64,000 nt of DNA from Athalassotoga sp049965695 (lineage in GTDB: Bacteria; Thermotogota; Thermotogae; Mesoaciditogales; Mesoaciditogaceae). The notes beneath the pieces were generated by a model. The model did not search any database and had not been told where the DNA came from. It worked only from the letters and a program-made list of their open reading frames with translations. A program made the position numbers and the translations under genes. Position 1 is the first letter of the stretch, and each line of letters begins with the position of its first letter. Positions 50,133 through 58,637 of the stretch are shown piece by piece. Location: contig NZ_JBMFWB010000007.1 in the NCBI RefSeq assembly GCF_049965695.1, forward strand, positions 13,319 to 77,318. The letters are read 5' to 3'.

Positions 50133-51458
50133 TTGAACGTAAATTACGCTTTTTTTGAAAAGACGGATGGATCGTTCGAATCTTTTCAAAAGAAACTTGT
50201 TCAGTTTGGCATAAAAATTTACACTGCCGGAGATTTCGATGATATGTTCGATCTTAACGTTGAAATCAAAAAATCCGGCGAGAGTGATTTTAAAGGTATA
50301 GACCTTGTTGTACTCGAAATGCCCGGAGAAAATCAGAAACTTGAAGAAAGTTACATCCTTAACTCCATAGAGCCATGGAAAATAGCGGCCGTTTATTCGT
50401 GCGTTAAAAATTACAGAAATTCCGTTATCGTCATCGACCCAGATGATTTTGACAAAATAATAGAATCTCTTGAAGAATGCGGAGACGTTACACTTCAGGA
50501 CAGAAGGATGTTTTCTTTAAAAGCCCTATACAGACTTTTGAGGTATAACTCTTCCATTCACAGAGAAATGAGCGAACTTTTCGCATCTGAAAAATTTGAG
50601 ACGCTTATTCTTGAAGAAAAGAGTCCTTTGAGATACGGAGAAAATCCCCAGCAACTTGCATATCTGACGAAGATAGCAAAAACGAATGCTTTTTTTGATC
50701 CTTTCGATGAAGATACACTTGCCGGTTTGAGTTATAACAACATCGTTGACATCCATCTTGCGCTTTCGCTTTTGAAATATTTGAATGATAGTTTTGCAGT
50801 TCGTGTTCACCATGGGATAATAGTTGACGTGAGAAAAAAACACTTTGATTTCAAATCATCAAGAGGCGTGCTGGCGGCGAACTTCATCAATGATGAACTG
50901 ATAGAAGGTTTGAAAGGCAACGATCTCGATATCGTTATGCTTCCAGAAATGCCGGATCTTTCGAAGTCAGGAATTCGAAAATTTATAAAGATAAAAGAGA
51001 TACCATCTGTTGAAGTTGAAAAAGAATACAGATTCATGGACGGAAATTTTCTTATTCAAACTCCGGACGATCTTTCAAACATGAAGTTTCTTTCTGACGA
51101 ATTTGATGTTCAATACAAATTTGCCAACATCGTTGCGGCACTTTCAAGATCAATGGCTTGCTGCATTTTTAGAGATTACGAGTTGATGTCGATCAGTGCA
51201 GGCCAGGCCGAGCAAATTGACGCGCTTGAAACAACTTTACGAAAGGCCGAAAAAAAATCGATGAATTTGGATGGATCTGTATGTGCCTTTGATGGGCCTA
51301 TAAAAGACATCGAAGTTGTAAATCATGTGATCGGCACGGGAATAAAAACCATCATAGAACCCGGAGGGGTTAAAGAAGACAGAATTGTAAAAAAGCAACT
51401 CGAAGAAAATGGCATAGAACTAATATTTTCGGGAAGAAGAAGATACAAGATATCGTGA
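50133..51458 (+). CDS. Divergent PurH-like protein (AICAR transformylase/IMP cyclohydrolase family)
   Basis: A 441-residue protein with PurH layout. The AICARFT half keeps LRYGENPQQLAY (about 164) and LSYNNIVD, and ends with an EPGGVKEDRIV stretch. But the catalytic Lys-His region (KHxNPCG in the family) reads RVHHGIIVDV, the SNAI segment is SMACC, and the N-terminal cyclohydrolase half lacks the VKTLHP loop. It may be a poor or altered enzyme, or a non-catalytic relative. TTG start 50133 behind GGGGTGAT. Confidence 0.75.
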   Translation: MNVNYAFFEKTDGSFESFQKKLVQFGIKIYTAGDFDDMFDLNVEIKKSGESDFKGIDLVVLEMPGENQKLEESYILNSIEPWKIAAVYSCVKNYRNSVIVIDPDDFDKIIESLEECGDVTLQDRRMFSLKALYRLLRYNSSIHREMSELFASEKFETLILEEKSPLRYGENPQQLAYLTKIAKTNAFFDPFDEDTLAGLSYNNIVDIHLALSLLKYLNDSFAVRVHHGIIVDVRKKHFDFKSSRGVLAANFINDELIEGLKGNDLDIVMLPEMPDLSKSGIRKFIKIKEIPSVEVEKEYRFMDGNFLIQTPDDLSNMKFLSDEFDVQYKFANIVAALSRSMACCIFRDYELMSISAGQAEQIDALETTLRKAEKKSMNLDGSVCAFDGPIKDIEVVNHVIGTGIKTIIEPGGVKEDRIVKKQLEENGIELIFSGRRRYKIS

Positions 51459-51518
51459 CATGCTCCCACCACTTATAGAAGTGGAAGAATTCTTTCTCGA
51501 AATTTCACATTTAAAGTT
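51456..51518 (+). repeat. ~60-base hairpin element, copy A
   Basis: Begins TGACAT at the purH-like stop codon, contains hairpin CCACTT-ATAG-AAGTGG (51470-51485), and ends ATTTCACATTTAAAGTT (51502-51518). The same frame, TGACAT, hairpin, ATTTCACATTTAAAGTT, recurs at 57453-57510. It could be a remnant of a small mobile element with subterminal hairpin. Confidence 0.55.
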
Positions 51519-51534
51519 CGTCGGGCATAAGATA

Positions 51535-51563
51535 TTGTATTTTTGGCATTTTATGAGTATAAT
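51535..51563 (+). promoter_or_regulatory. secG promoter
   Basis: TTGTAT (51535-51540), 17 bases, TATAAT (51558-51563), followed 35 bases later by the secG start. Confidence 0.7.
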
Positions 51564-51598
51564 AGTAAATTGTAGATAAATGAAAGGGAGGAATTAAA

Positions 51599-51841
51599 TT
51601 GAGTTTTCTTTTCCTTTTTGTCATGATAATTGATCTTGTGATATCGGTTGCGCTTATCTGGGTTGTCATGATGAAGATGTCAAAGCATGGTGGGCTCGGA
51701 GGCGCTTTCGGGTCGGGATCGCTGTACACCGTATTTGGACGTGAAAAAGGCCTTGACACACTTGCAAAAGTTACAATCGTACTCGCCGTTGCGTTCATGG
51801 TGATGAGTGTTATAACGGCTTACGTTTTAACTTTGAAATAA
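51599..51841 (+). CDS. secG: Preprotein translocase subunit SecG
   Basis: Accessory membrane subunit of SecYEG. An 80-residue protein with two helices (about 3-24 and 55-76) joined by a Gly-rich loop HGGLGGAFGSGS, the family hallmark. TTG start behind GGGAGG. Confidence 0.92.
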   Translation: MSFLFLFVMIIDLVISVALIWVVMMKMSKHGGLGGAFGSGSLYTVFGREKGLDTLAKVTIVLAVAFMVMSVITAYVLTLK

Positions 51842-51853
51842 GGAGATTTTAAA

Positions 51854-53038
51854 TTGTCTCCTGAAGATCAACTCAGAATTTTGAAAGAAAACACAGAAGA
51901 CCTTATAGAAGAAGGAGAACTTCTGGAAAGACTAAAAACAGGACGAACTTTAAGAATTAAACTTGGCGTTGATCCATCAAGACCTGATCTTCACTTGGGA
52001 CATGCCGTTGTTTTAAGAAAACTCAGACAATTTCAGGATTTGGGTCATACCGTTGTCTTGATAATAGGAGATTTCACTGCCCGAATAGGAGATCCATCCG
52101 GAAGATCTAAAACGAGGCCGATGCTTTCTGCCGAAGAGACAAAATACAACGCGATAAGTTATCAGGAACAGGCCTTTAAAATTCTTGACAGAAGCAAAAC
52201 TGAATTGAGGTTTAATTCTGAATGGCTTGATCCTTTAAAATTCGAAGATGTCATAAGACTTACGTCGAAGTACACGGTTGCAAGGATGCTTGAAAGAGAT
52301 GATTTTGAAAAAAGATACAAGGCGGGAGAGCCGATAAGCATAGTTGAATTGCTTTACCCAATAGCGCAGGCTTACGATTCTGTTGCCGTCAAATCCGATG
52401 TTGAAATGGGCGGGACGGATCAAAAATTCAACTTACTCGTTGGAAGAAAATATCAAGAAGAGTTCGGACAACCTCCCCAAATAGTCTTGACGATGCCAAT
52501 CATCGAAGGCACGGATGGAACTTTGAAAATGTCGAAAAGTTACGGAAATTACATTGGCCTGACCGATCCGCCCGATGATGTGTATGGTAAGATCATGTCA
52601 ATACCGGACTCTTTGATGTTCAAATATGCAAAACTCCTTACGAATTTGGACGTTGAAAGGTCAAAAAAAGATGTAGAGTCTTCAAAACTTCATCCTATGG
52701 ATTTCAAGAAAAGTCTTGCCTTTGAAATCGTAAAATGGCTTTATTCAGAAGCAGACGCTGAAAATGCTCAAGATAAGTTCGTAACCACGTTTTCAAAAAA
52801 AGAAATTCCAGATGACGTTCCAGAAATAGTTGCCGTTAACGGCATAAAATTAACGCAATTTTTGAAAGACATAAAGGCGGCAGATTCAACGAGTGAGGCA
52901 AAGCGATTAATAACACAAAACGGAGTTAAAATAAATCAAGACACTGTGGAGGATGTCATGATGATGACTAACTTTAAGAACGGAGACATTCTTAAGGTTG
53001 GAAAAAGAAAAATGTACAGAATCATTTTGAGATCTTGA
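51854..53038 (+). CDS. tyrS: Tyrosyl-tRNA synthetase
   Basis: Class I synthetase. DPSRPDLHLGHAVVLRKL holds the HIGH motif, AQAYDS and GGTDQKFNLLVGR bind substrate, LKMSKSYGN is KMSKS, and an S4-like RNA-binding domain ends the protein (LTQFLKDI to KRKMYRI). It is the longer TyrZ-like form. TTG start behind AGGAG. Confidence 0.96.
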   Translation: MSPEDQLRILKENTEDLIEEGELLERLKTGRTLRIKLGVDPSRPDLHLGHAVVLRKLRQFQDLGHTVVLIIGDFTARIGDPSGRSKTRPMLSAEETKYNAISYQEQAFKILDRSKTELRFNSEWLDPLKFEDVIRLTSKYTVARMLERDDFEKRYKAGEPISIVELLYPIAQAYDSVAVKSDVEMGGTDQKFNLLVGRKYQEEFGQPPQIVLTMPIIEGTDGTLKMSKSYGNYIGLTDPPDDVYGKIMSIPDSLMFKYAKLLTNLDVERSKKDVESSKLHPMDFKKSLAFEIVKWLYSEADAENAQDKFVTTFSKKEIPDDVPEIVAVNGIKLTQFLKDIKAADSTSEAKRLITQNGVKINQDTVEDVMMMTNFKNGDILKVGKRKMYRIILRS

Positions 53039-53063
53039 ATTCTTTATGTTTGAGTGGTATAAT
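53035..53063 (+). promoter_or_regulatory. Promoter of the toga Omp-alpha gene
   Basis: TTGAAT (53035-53040) overlaps the tyrS stop and is 17 bases from TATAAT (53058-53063). The leader of about 90 bases holds a hairpin CGGGG/CCCCG (53091-53112) and three AATTGTGT copies at 53071, 53096 and 53125. Confidence 0.75.
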
Positions 53064-53159
53064 TTTTAAAAATTGTGTCTTTTTAAAATACGGGGAATTG
53101 TGTTTTGCCCCGATGTGAGATATAAATTGTGTCAAAAAAGCAAAGGAGGATGGTCAAGA

Positions 53160-54125
53160 ATGCGAAAGACCCTGATCGTAAGTATAGTTATCGTTGCTGT
53201 CATTTTGATGGGTTCATTGGTTATGGCGACGACTTTCACAGATGTGCCTGCTACAAGTGTTTACGCAACTCCCGTGAATGTTGTAACCAATGATAACGTC
53301 ATGACGGGCATTAACGGCCTTTTCCAGGGTTCACAAACGGTAGACAGGTACACGTTGGCTCAGGTTGCTTACAACCTCATCAATTACCTCGAGCAAAATC
53401 CATCTTTAGCAAAGGCAAGCGATCTTCAAGCGTTACAAACAGTTGTTAACACGCTTAAAGATAACTTGACTTCGACAAACTCCATAGTGGTGACTCTTGA
53501 AAATCAGGTTGCCATTTTAACAACAGTTGTTGAACAACTCAAAGAGGCAACGGCAGCGGCTTCTGCAACGGCTAACAAGGCACTTGTTCTTGCCAACGTT
53601 AACAATCAGATGATAGCCAACATGAATAAAGAGATCGCCGGTTTAACGCAGCAAGTTAACGGCCTTCAAACTTCTTTGGCAGAATTCAAAACCGAGGTTG
53701 CTTCGACGACTAACAGATTAACTCAGATGATAAACGACAATGCAACTTTCCTTTACAAGAAAATCGATCTTGTAAATCAGCAGGTTACGAAGAACACAAC
53801 TGCCATAGCGTCTCTTACGGCTCAATTGAATGATTTAAGTTCAAAAGAGGCAAACGATATTCAGGTGCTTACAACTCAACTTACCACCACAAGAAACTAT
53901 TTGGATAACCAGATAAGTTTCTTGAAAAATGATTTGAACAACACCAGAACAGAACTCACAAACCAAATAAACAATACCAAGACGACTCTTGAAAGCGAAA
54001 TAAACACTGTTAACAACAAAGCCACAACGGCAACATGGATAGGCGCTGCCGGAGTAGCGGTTGGTGCGGCTACACTTGGAATATTACTCTATTTCATTTG
54101 GGATTACTGGTATCCAAACTATTGA
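53160..54125 (+). CDS. Omp-alpha-type toga spacer protein (SLH, coiled coil, C-terminal anchor)
   Basis: Periplasmic rod that links the outer toga to the cell wall in Thermotogota. A signal peptide (about 1-23, ending VMA), an SLH domain (about 25-80, TTFTDVPATSVYATPVNVV), a long coiled coil rich in Gln, Asn and Thr (about 85-285), and a C-terminal helix (about 292-314) ending WDYWYPNY. The ATG at 53160 follows AAAGGAGG. The promoter and structured leader fit a highly expressed gene. It precedes the beta-barrel-like gene. Confidence 0.9.
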   Translation: MRKTLIVSIVIVAVILMGSLVMATTFTDVPATSVYATPVNVVTNDNVMTGINGLFQGSQTVDRYTLAQVAYNLINYLEQNPSLAKASDLQALQTVVNTLKDNLTSTNSIVVTLENQVAILTTVVEQLKEATAAASATANKALVLANVNNQMIANMNKEIAGLTQQVNGLQTSLAEFKTEVASTTNRLTQMINDNATFLYKKIDLVNQQVTKNTTAIASLTAQLNDLSSKEANDIQVLTTQLTTTRNYLDNQISFLKNDLNNTRTELTNQINNTKTTLESEINTVNNKATTATWIGAAGVAVGAATLGILLYFIWDYWYPNY

Positions 54126-54142
54126 TTTTGATATAACTCCTT

Positions 54143-54162
54143 CCTGACGGGCGAGCATCAGG
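54143..54162 (+). repeat. Small hairpin between the two toga genes
   Basis: CCTGA and TCAGG flank a 10-base loop. There is no T-run, so it is not a standard terminator; it may stabilise or attenuate the mRNA. Confidence 0.4.
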
Positions 54163-54180
54163 TAAAAAGTGGAGGTGGTA

Positions 54181-54264
54181 GTGAAAGTGTACGATGATGA
54201 TTTCAGAAGTAAGTGCTTATCTCATTTTTTCAAAATTCTTTTAGAAGGGGGCTTTAAAGCATGA
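54181..54264 (+). CDS. Possible 27-residue leader peptide before the toga barrel gene
   Basis: GTG 54181 follows GTGGAGGTG and opens a 27-codon frame (VKVYDDDFRSKCLSHFFKIL, then LEGGFKA) whose TGA overlaps the next gene's ATG as ATGA. Position and ribosome site suggest translational coupling. There is no known homolog to me, and it may be chance. Confidence 0.3.
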   Translation: MKVYDDDFRSKCLSHFFKILLEGGFKA

Positions 54265-55211
54265 AAAAGGTATTAGTTTTGTCGGTAGTTGCGATCGCAA
54301 TATTTGCGGTTGCGTCATTTGCATCCTTAAGTTTCTCCGGAAGCGGTTCCGTAAACTGGAATATTTATCCGTTCCAGACCACATGTGTGTCTGTTTCGCC
54401 ATCTTTGAGCGTTAGCGCGGCGGGAACGGATTACGCTTTCAGCGCTACACTTGCTCCATCTTGGAGTCTTTCTGATTTCTACCTCACGATTCCTTTGATG
54501 ACAAATCTTTCTCTCGTGACAGGTTACAATGGTCCAAATTTCGGCGAGACAGTTTTTGGTGGAAGCAATGTTAATACAACAGGAGCAGTAAATTTTGGGA
54601 ATACAAGCTCTTACAACTTTACAGGATTGAAGTATAATTCTTCGTCTTTTAATCTTTATGCCGAAACTACTGGATTAAGTGCTACTTCGTCTCTTGTGGG
54701 TTTACTTGGTGATGCTACTGTTGGTCCTGCACATCTCTACGGCGGAATGACCTCATTGTTAGGGAATTTTAGCGGTGCAACTTACTACGCTGGAGCGAAT
54801 GTCGGAGTTGGCCCGGCAAACCTCTTTGGCTTGCTTACGTATGCTTCCAACACGCCTTCTTACACAGTTGGCGCTGCTGCAAATATGGGATCCAATCAAC
54901 TCGGTGCGGAATATTCAAGTTCAAACAATGTAACCGCATGGTTTGATCTCGGAAGCAACAACGAAGTCAATGTGGCCTTCACGAATATGCAGTTCTCTTC
55001 TCTCGGACTCACCGCGAATAATCTCTTCACAGTCATGGGAGCGACCGGAAGCCTTAGCGCCTCTTACAGCCCATCTGTATGGTCAGCCTCTGTAACGCTT
55101 ACTGGCAATGTTCCTAACACGAAGGGCAATGTAACATGGTCACTCAATCCTGCCTACAACTCGAGCACAGGCTTTGCACTTACATCTTCTTTCTCAGTTA
55201 GCGCATTCTAA
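54261..55211 (+). CDS. Omp-beta-type outer-envelope beta-barrel protein
   Basis: A 316-residue secreted protein: signal peptide (about 1-22, ends FAS), then alternating Ser/Gly/Asn/Thr-rich strands such as GSGSVNWNIYPF and TYYAGANVGVGPANLFGLL, ending in a terminal Phe (SFSVSAF), as in outer-membrane barrels. It follows the Omp-alpha gene, as expected for the toga pair. Ribosome site AGAAGGGGG. A strong terminator follows. Confidence 0.82.
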   Translation: MKKVLVLSVVAIAIFAVASFASLSFSGSGSVNWNIYPFQTTCVSVSPSLSVSAAGTDYAFSATLAPSWSLSDFYLTIPLMTNLSLVTGYNGPNFGETVFGGSNVNTTGAVNFGNTSSYNFTGLKYNSSSFNLYAETTGLSATSSLVGLLGDATVGPAHLYGGMTSLLGNFSGATYYAGANVGVGPANLFGLLTYASNTPSYTVGAAANMGSNQLGAEYSSSNNVTAWFDLGSNNEVNVAFTNMQFSSLGLTANNLFTVMGATGSLSASYSPSVWSASVTLTGNVPNTKGNVTWSLNPAYNSSTGFALTSSFSVSAF

Positions 55212-55225
55212 AGATAATATAAGAA

Positions 55226-55256
55226 AATCCCCGGCAATAAGCCGGGGATTTTGTTT
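55226..55256. terminator. Bidirectional intrinsic terminator
   Basis: Perfect 10-base stem AATCCCCGGC (55226-55235) and GCCGGGGATT (55241-55250), 5-base loop, T-rich on the plus side (TTGTTT) and T-rich on the minus side. It separates the convergent toga barrel and phosphoesterase genes. Confidence 0.92.
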
Positions 55257-55297
55257 GTAAATTAAGATATATCCATCACATATCATCTTTGATCCTT

Positions 55298-56401
55298 TCA
55301 CTTTGCAACACTTACAGTTACAACATTTTGCGTCATTTGGGAGTAACTTCCAAGTTCCAATTTTGCTTCGACATAAACCGTTACGGTGTCATTATCATTT
55401 TTGACAGTCTTCCAGATCCTGGATGGAATATTTCCGCTAACTGTGTAAGATGAAGAATCTGGCATGACAAATTGGAGACCTTTGATAACCAATCCATCGT
55501 AGATAGTTGGTAAATGGTTTGTTATTATGGCTGTTACATTGTTAAATGCTCCTGTGTTCAAAGGATAGTATTTGACATCGAAATATCCCGGGAAAAACAC
55601 CTGCGTGTAAACCTGTTTACCATAGACTGTAACAAGTACAAAATGGTAAAATCCCCCATCTTGCGGCGCCTGATAAAGTGGCGCACCTGCTCCTCCTGTG
55701 ATAATGTACGTTATTCCATCAAAATCTGCTTTCCAGTAAAGATGTTCATGCCCTTCGAACACTATCCTTATGTTGTGATACTTCTGATTGTAAGAGTTGA
55801 ACAATTCTTCCACTTTTTGTGCCATTGCTTTGTCTGTCCATGCCGTATCCGTTGGATCACCATATTCATGAAGCGGTTTGTGCATGAAGATAAAAATATT
55901 GTCGGCAGAAGTCGCAGATTCAAGATCTTTGACGAGCTAATCATATTGGGCTTGAGTAAAATCCCCATTCGGAGAGTTCACATTTGTATCGAGCACTATG
56001 AAATGACTTGTGTCATAATTAAACGAGTAGTAAAGAGGCCTATGTAATAACAATTCATAATCCGTTTGACCATTTTCTCCTGCCACATCATGATTGCCGA
56101 CGGTGGTATAAAATGGCATATCAAAAATCTTTGTGACGTTCAAAAAATCTATATATTGTTGCCACGTCTGTTCGGTATTTGCATCGTACCCATGGACAAG
56201 ATCACCGGTATCGATGACAAAAGACGGGTGTATCCATTCAACGTCCTGAACTATTTGTCTGAATACGGCTGGCTGAGGCTCTTCATTGTTGTAAGGTCTG
56301 TTATCACCGAAAACGATGAATCTAAAAGTCTCCGTCCCAAAGATAAAAAGAGCAAAAGAAATAAGAAAGATCAGTGAGATGAAAAATACCCTCTTATCCA
56401 T
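55298..56401 (-). pseudogene. Secreted metallophosphoesterase interrupted by one in-frame TAG
   Basis: Two open stretches (56401-55937 and 55885-55298) are in the same frame and are parted by a single TAG at 55937-55939; the 17 codons after it are open. Together they give a complete calcineurin-like phosphoesterase: signal peptide (about 1-22), GDNRPY, DTGDLVHG, GNHDV, then after the stop HKPLH, FEGHEHLYW and ITGGAGAP. In the family this position (QLEWL-like) is often Trp, so TGG to TAG is the simple explanation. A C-terminal Ig-like region follows. Probably inactivated recently. Confidence 0.82.
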
Positions 56402-56412
56402 TTTGATTCATC

Positions 56413-57195
56413 TCACTTTCCAGAAAGCCATGCAAGAATATTCAAGGTAAACTGTGCGTTATCATATCCTTTCGTTGTCCAGTCGTAGTTTGAATATATC
56501 GCCGTTCCAAATCCGACAAGTCTGCCTTTTCCTATGATCTGTGCCGCTCCAACCGGGAACGGTGGTTGCCAGTAAGAATATGTTTGAGAATCCGTGTCTG
56601 CTTGTTTTGCCATAGGAGAGGTCTGGGCGATGATGTAGACTCCATTTCCGCTCTGTAATGGATTATTGCCAGGTGCCGCAAGGGAGCATCCACTGTAAAA
56701 TTTAATAACGCTTATGCCATTTACAATGTTAAAAGGAGTTTGTGGGAAATCGCTAATTTTGACTTCCCAAACGTCTCCGTAATTAGAAGAACCATCTTCG
56801 ACTTCGTCTGGGTTGAAAACAAATCCCGCATTTAATGACCCGAGCAATTTGTTCAAGACATCAAAATGACCTGCTTTTTTGTAATTCGATTCGGCAGTTA
56901 GAAAAATTCCACCACCATCCTGCACAAAGTTAACTATTGCGTTTATTTCCGAATCAGAAAGAGATTTGGGATTCGCAAGCAGGAGTATCTTCCCTTGGCT
57001 TAAAAGTTGAGGCGTAATTTCAGATGTGGAAAATATAATGTTGTAGCCGGAAGATTCAAGATTTTTGACCATATCCGTCAATTTTGATTGAGCGTACTGG
57101 TCTGAATGCCCTTCATCAATTATGACATTGACCGTTGAAAATGCCATCATTCCAAAAACGAGTAAAGCGATAAGAATCAAATAAAACTTTTTCAT
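56413..57195 (-). CDS. Secreted DUF4350/IFT52-like protein
   Basis: A 260-residue protein with signal peptide (about 1-19) and a glutamine-amidotransferase-like fold: NVIIDEGHSDQYA, LLLANPKSLSDSEINAIVNF, VQDGGGIFLTAESNY, KGRLVGFGTAIYSNYDW. This is the DUF4350/IFT52-like family of sugar- or protein-binding folds; function unknown. It is the first gene of the operon with the phosphoesterase. ATG 57195 follows AGGAGGAGG. Confidence 0.75.
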   Translation of the reverse strand: MKKFYLILIALLVFGMMAFSTVNVIIDEGHSDQYAQSKLTDMVKNLESSGYNIIFSTSEITPQLLSQGKILLLANPKSLSDSEINAIVNFVQDGGGIFLTAESNYKKAGHFDVLNKLLGSLNAGFVFNPDEVEDGSSNYGDVWEVKISDFPQTPFNIVNGISVIKFYSGCSLAAPGNNPLQSGNGVYIIAQTSPMAKQADTDSQTYSYWQPPFPVGAAQIIGKGRLVGFGTAIYSNYDWTTKGYDNAQFTLNILAWLSGK

Positions 57196-57230
57196 AAAAT
57201 ACCTCCTCCTTTTTGATGAAATAGCAGAGT

Positions 57231-57259
57231 ATTATATCACCATCGAAAATTAGTGTAAA
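57231..57259 (-). promoter_or_regulatory. Promoter of the DUF4350-like/phosphoesterase operon
   Basis: Minus-strand TTTACA (57254-57259), 17 bases, TATAAT (57231-57236), about 35 bases before the start codon. Confidence 0.8.
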
Positions 57260-57452
57260 ATAAGCAAATGGTCTCGCAAAAACAATTTATGTCTAAAGTA
57301 CGCATGCTTTTCAAATCTCAAATCAAGAAAGTTATTTGCAGATTAACAATGATATACGTAGATAATCTTTGAAAATTTTTAAATAAACAATTTAATCATG
57401 TTTTTTATTCAAAAATCATTTTAAATAACCATTAAATGATTTAAACACAACT
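57260..57452. other. AT-rich intergenic region with a 9-base inverted repeat
   Basis: No gene is seen. AAATCATTT (57413-57421) and AAATGATTT (57434-57442) form a perfect inverted repeat with a 12-base spacer, a possible binding site between the divergent promoters. Confidence 0.5.
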
Positions 57453-57510
57453 TGACATCGCACCACGGGTCTACCCTAAAGTCGTTTTAGGATATTTCAC
57501 ATTTAAAGTT
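57453..57510 (+). repeat. ~60-base hairpin element, copy B
   Basis: Begins TGACAT, has hairpin CCTAAA-GTCGT-TTTAGG (about 57475-57491) and ends ATTTCACATTTAAAGTT (57494-57510), matching copy A at 51456-51518 in plan and in its last 17 bases. It supplies the -35 box of the ispG promoter. Confidence 0.55.
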
Positions 57511-57525
57511 GATCAAGTATATAAT
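57496..57525 (+). promoter_or_regulatory. ispG promoter
   Basis: TTCACA (57496-57501), 18 bases, TATAAT (57520-57525). The -35 box lies in the conserved end of hairpin element B. Confidence 0.7.
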
Positions 57526-57563
57526 AAATCGTAAATGGTATTTCTCAAAATGAAGGTGATGAC

Positions 57564-58637
57564 TTGACAAAGGTTGTTAAAATCGGAAATGTGCTTGTTG
57601 GCGGCGGAAATCCTGTCGCTGTTCAATCTATGACCAACACGGATACAAAAAACGTTACTGCCACAGTTGAACAGATAAAAAATCTGGAATCGGCAGGATG
57701 TAAAATAGCAAGGATCAGCGTTTATGACGAAGCATGCGTCGAATCTTTGAAAGCCATAAAGTCTCTTGTGAAAATACCGATAGTTGCCGATGTACATTTT
57801 GATTACAAAATAGCGATAGGATCGATTCTTGCAGGAGTTGATAAGGTAAGGATAAATCCTGGAAACATAGGCGCGAGGTGGAAGGTTGAAGAAGTTGCAC
57901 GTGTTGCAAAAGATCACGGTGTTCCGATAAGGGTCGGCGCGAATGCCGGTTCAATAGATGAGTCTTACATTAAGAAATTTGACAATCCCGTTGATGCGCT
58001 TGTCCAGAGTGCCATAGATGAAGTCAACACGCTTGAGTCAGTTGGATTCGGTGATATAGTGGTGGCCGTTAAGTCTTCCGATCCAATTGAAACTATTGTT
58101 GCAAATGAAAAATTGTCCAAGATGACTTCTCATCCGCTGCATATCGGAGTGACCGAAGCCGGTATTTATGAAGATGCAATCGTTAAATCGGCCTTTGCGC
58201 TTGGGCATTTGCTTTACGAAGGGATTGGTGATACGATAAGGGTTTCAATCGCGGGCAATCCGGTTGAGGAAATAGGAATTGCTTATTCCATACTTCAAAG
58301 TGTAAATGCCTTTGATGGCCCTGAAATCATCGCCTGTCCGACTTGTGCACGTACCGAGATAAACGTTGAGGAACTGGCAAGAGAGGTGAAAAAATCGCTT
58401 GCAAATGTTAGAGGTAAGATAAAAGTTGCGGTTATGGGATGTGTTGTCAACGGACTTGGAGAGGCAAAAGGTGCGGATGTGGCCGTCTTTGGTACCAAAG
58501 GCGGCGGTGTGATTTACATGGATGGTAAAATGGTATCAACAGTCAGCAGGGAAGAAATTCTTCCCGTCCTTAAAAATATTGTGCTTGAATATCTGAAAGG
58601 AGAGAAAAAGTTTGAAAACGATAAAGCACGTAAGTGA
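57564..58637 (+). CDS. ispG: 4-hydroxy-3-methylbut-2-en-1-yl diphosphate synthase (IspG)
   Basis: Fe-S enzyme of the MEP isoprenoid pathway. It has the TIM-barrel start VAVQSMTNTDTKNV, VADVHFDYKIA, RINPGNIG, HIGVTEAG and the cluster cysteines in CPTCAR and MGCVVNGLGEA. 357 residues. TTG start behind GAAGGTGATG. It overlaps panC by 26 bases. Confidence 0.96.
   Translation: MTKVVKIGNVLVGGGNPVAVQSMTNTDTKNVTATVEQIKNLESAGCKIARISVYDEACVESLKAIKSLVKIPIVADVHFDYKIAIGSILAGVDKVRINPGNIGARWKVEEVARVAKDHGVPIRVGANAGSIDESYIKKFDNPVDALVQSAIDEVNTLESVGFGDIVVAVKSSDPIETIVANEKLSKMTSHPLHIGVTEAGIYEDAIVKSAFALGHLLYEGIGDTIRVSIAGNPVEEIGIAYSILQSVNAFDGPEIIACPTCARTEINVEELAREVKKSLANVRGKIKVAVMGCVVNGLGEAKGADVAVFGTKGGGVIYMDGKMVSTVSREEILPVLKNIVLEYLKGEKKFENDKARK

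Noticed and set aside
51470..51500. Intrinsic terminator after the purH-like gene
   Set aside because: The CCACTT/AAGTGG hairpin is not followed by a proper T-run; it is better described as part of the repeated hairpin element.
53064..53159. Riboswitch before the Omp-alpha gene
   Set aside because: Only one simple hairpin and short repeats are seen; no known riboswitch core is recognisable.
55937..55939. TAG read as pyrrolysine or by suppression
   Set aside because: No PYLIS-like structure or pyl genes are seen, and the position fits a Trp codon changed by one base; nonsense mutation is simpler.
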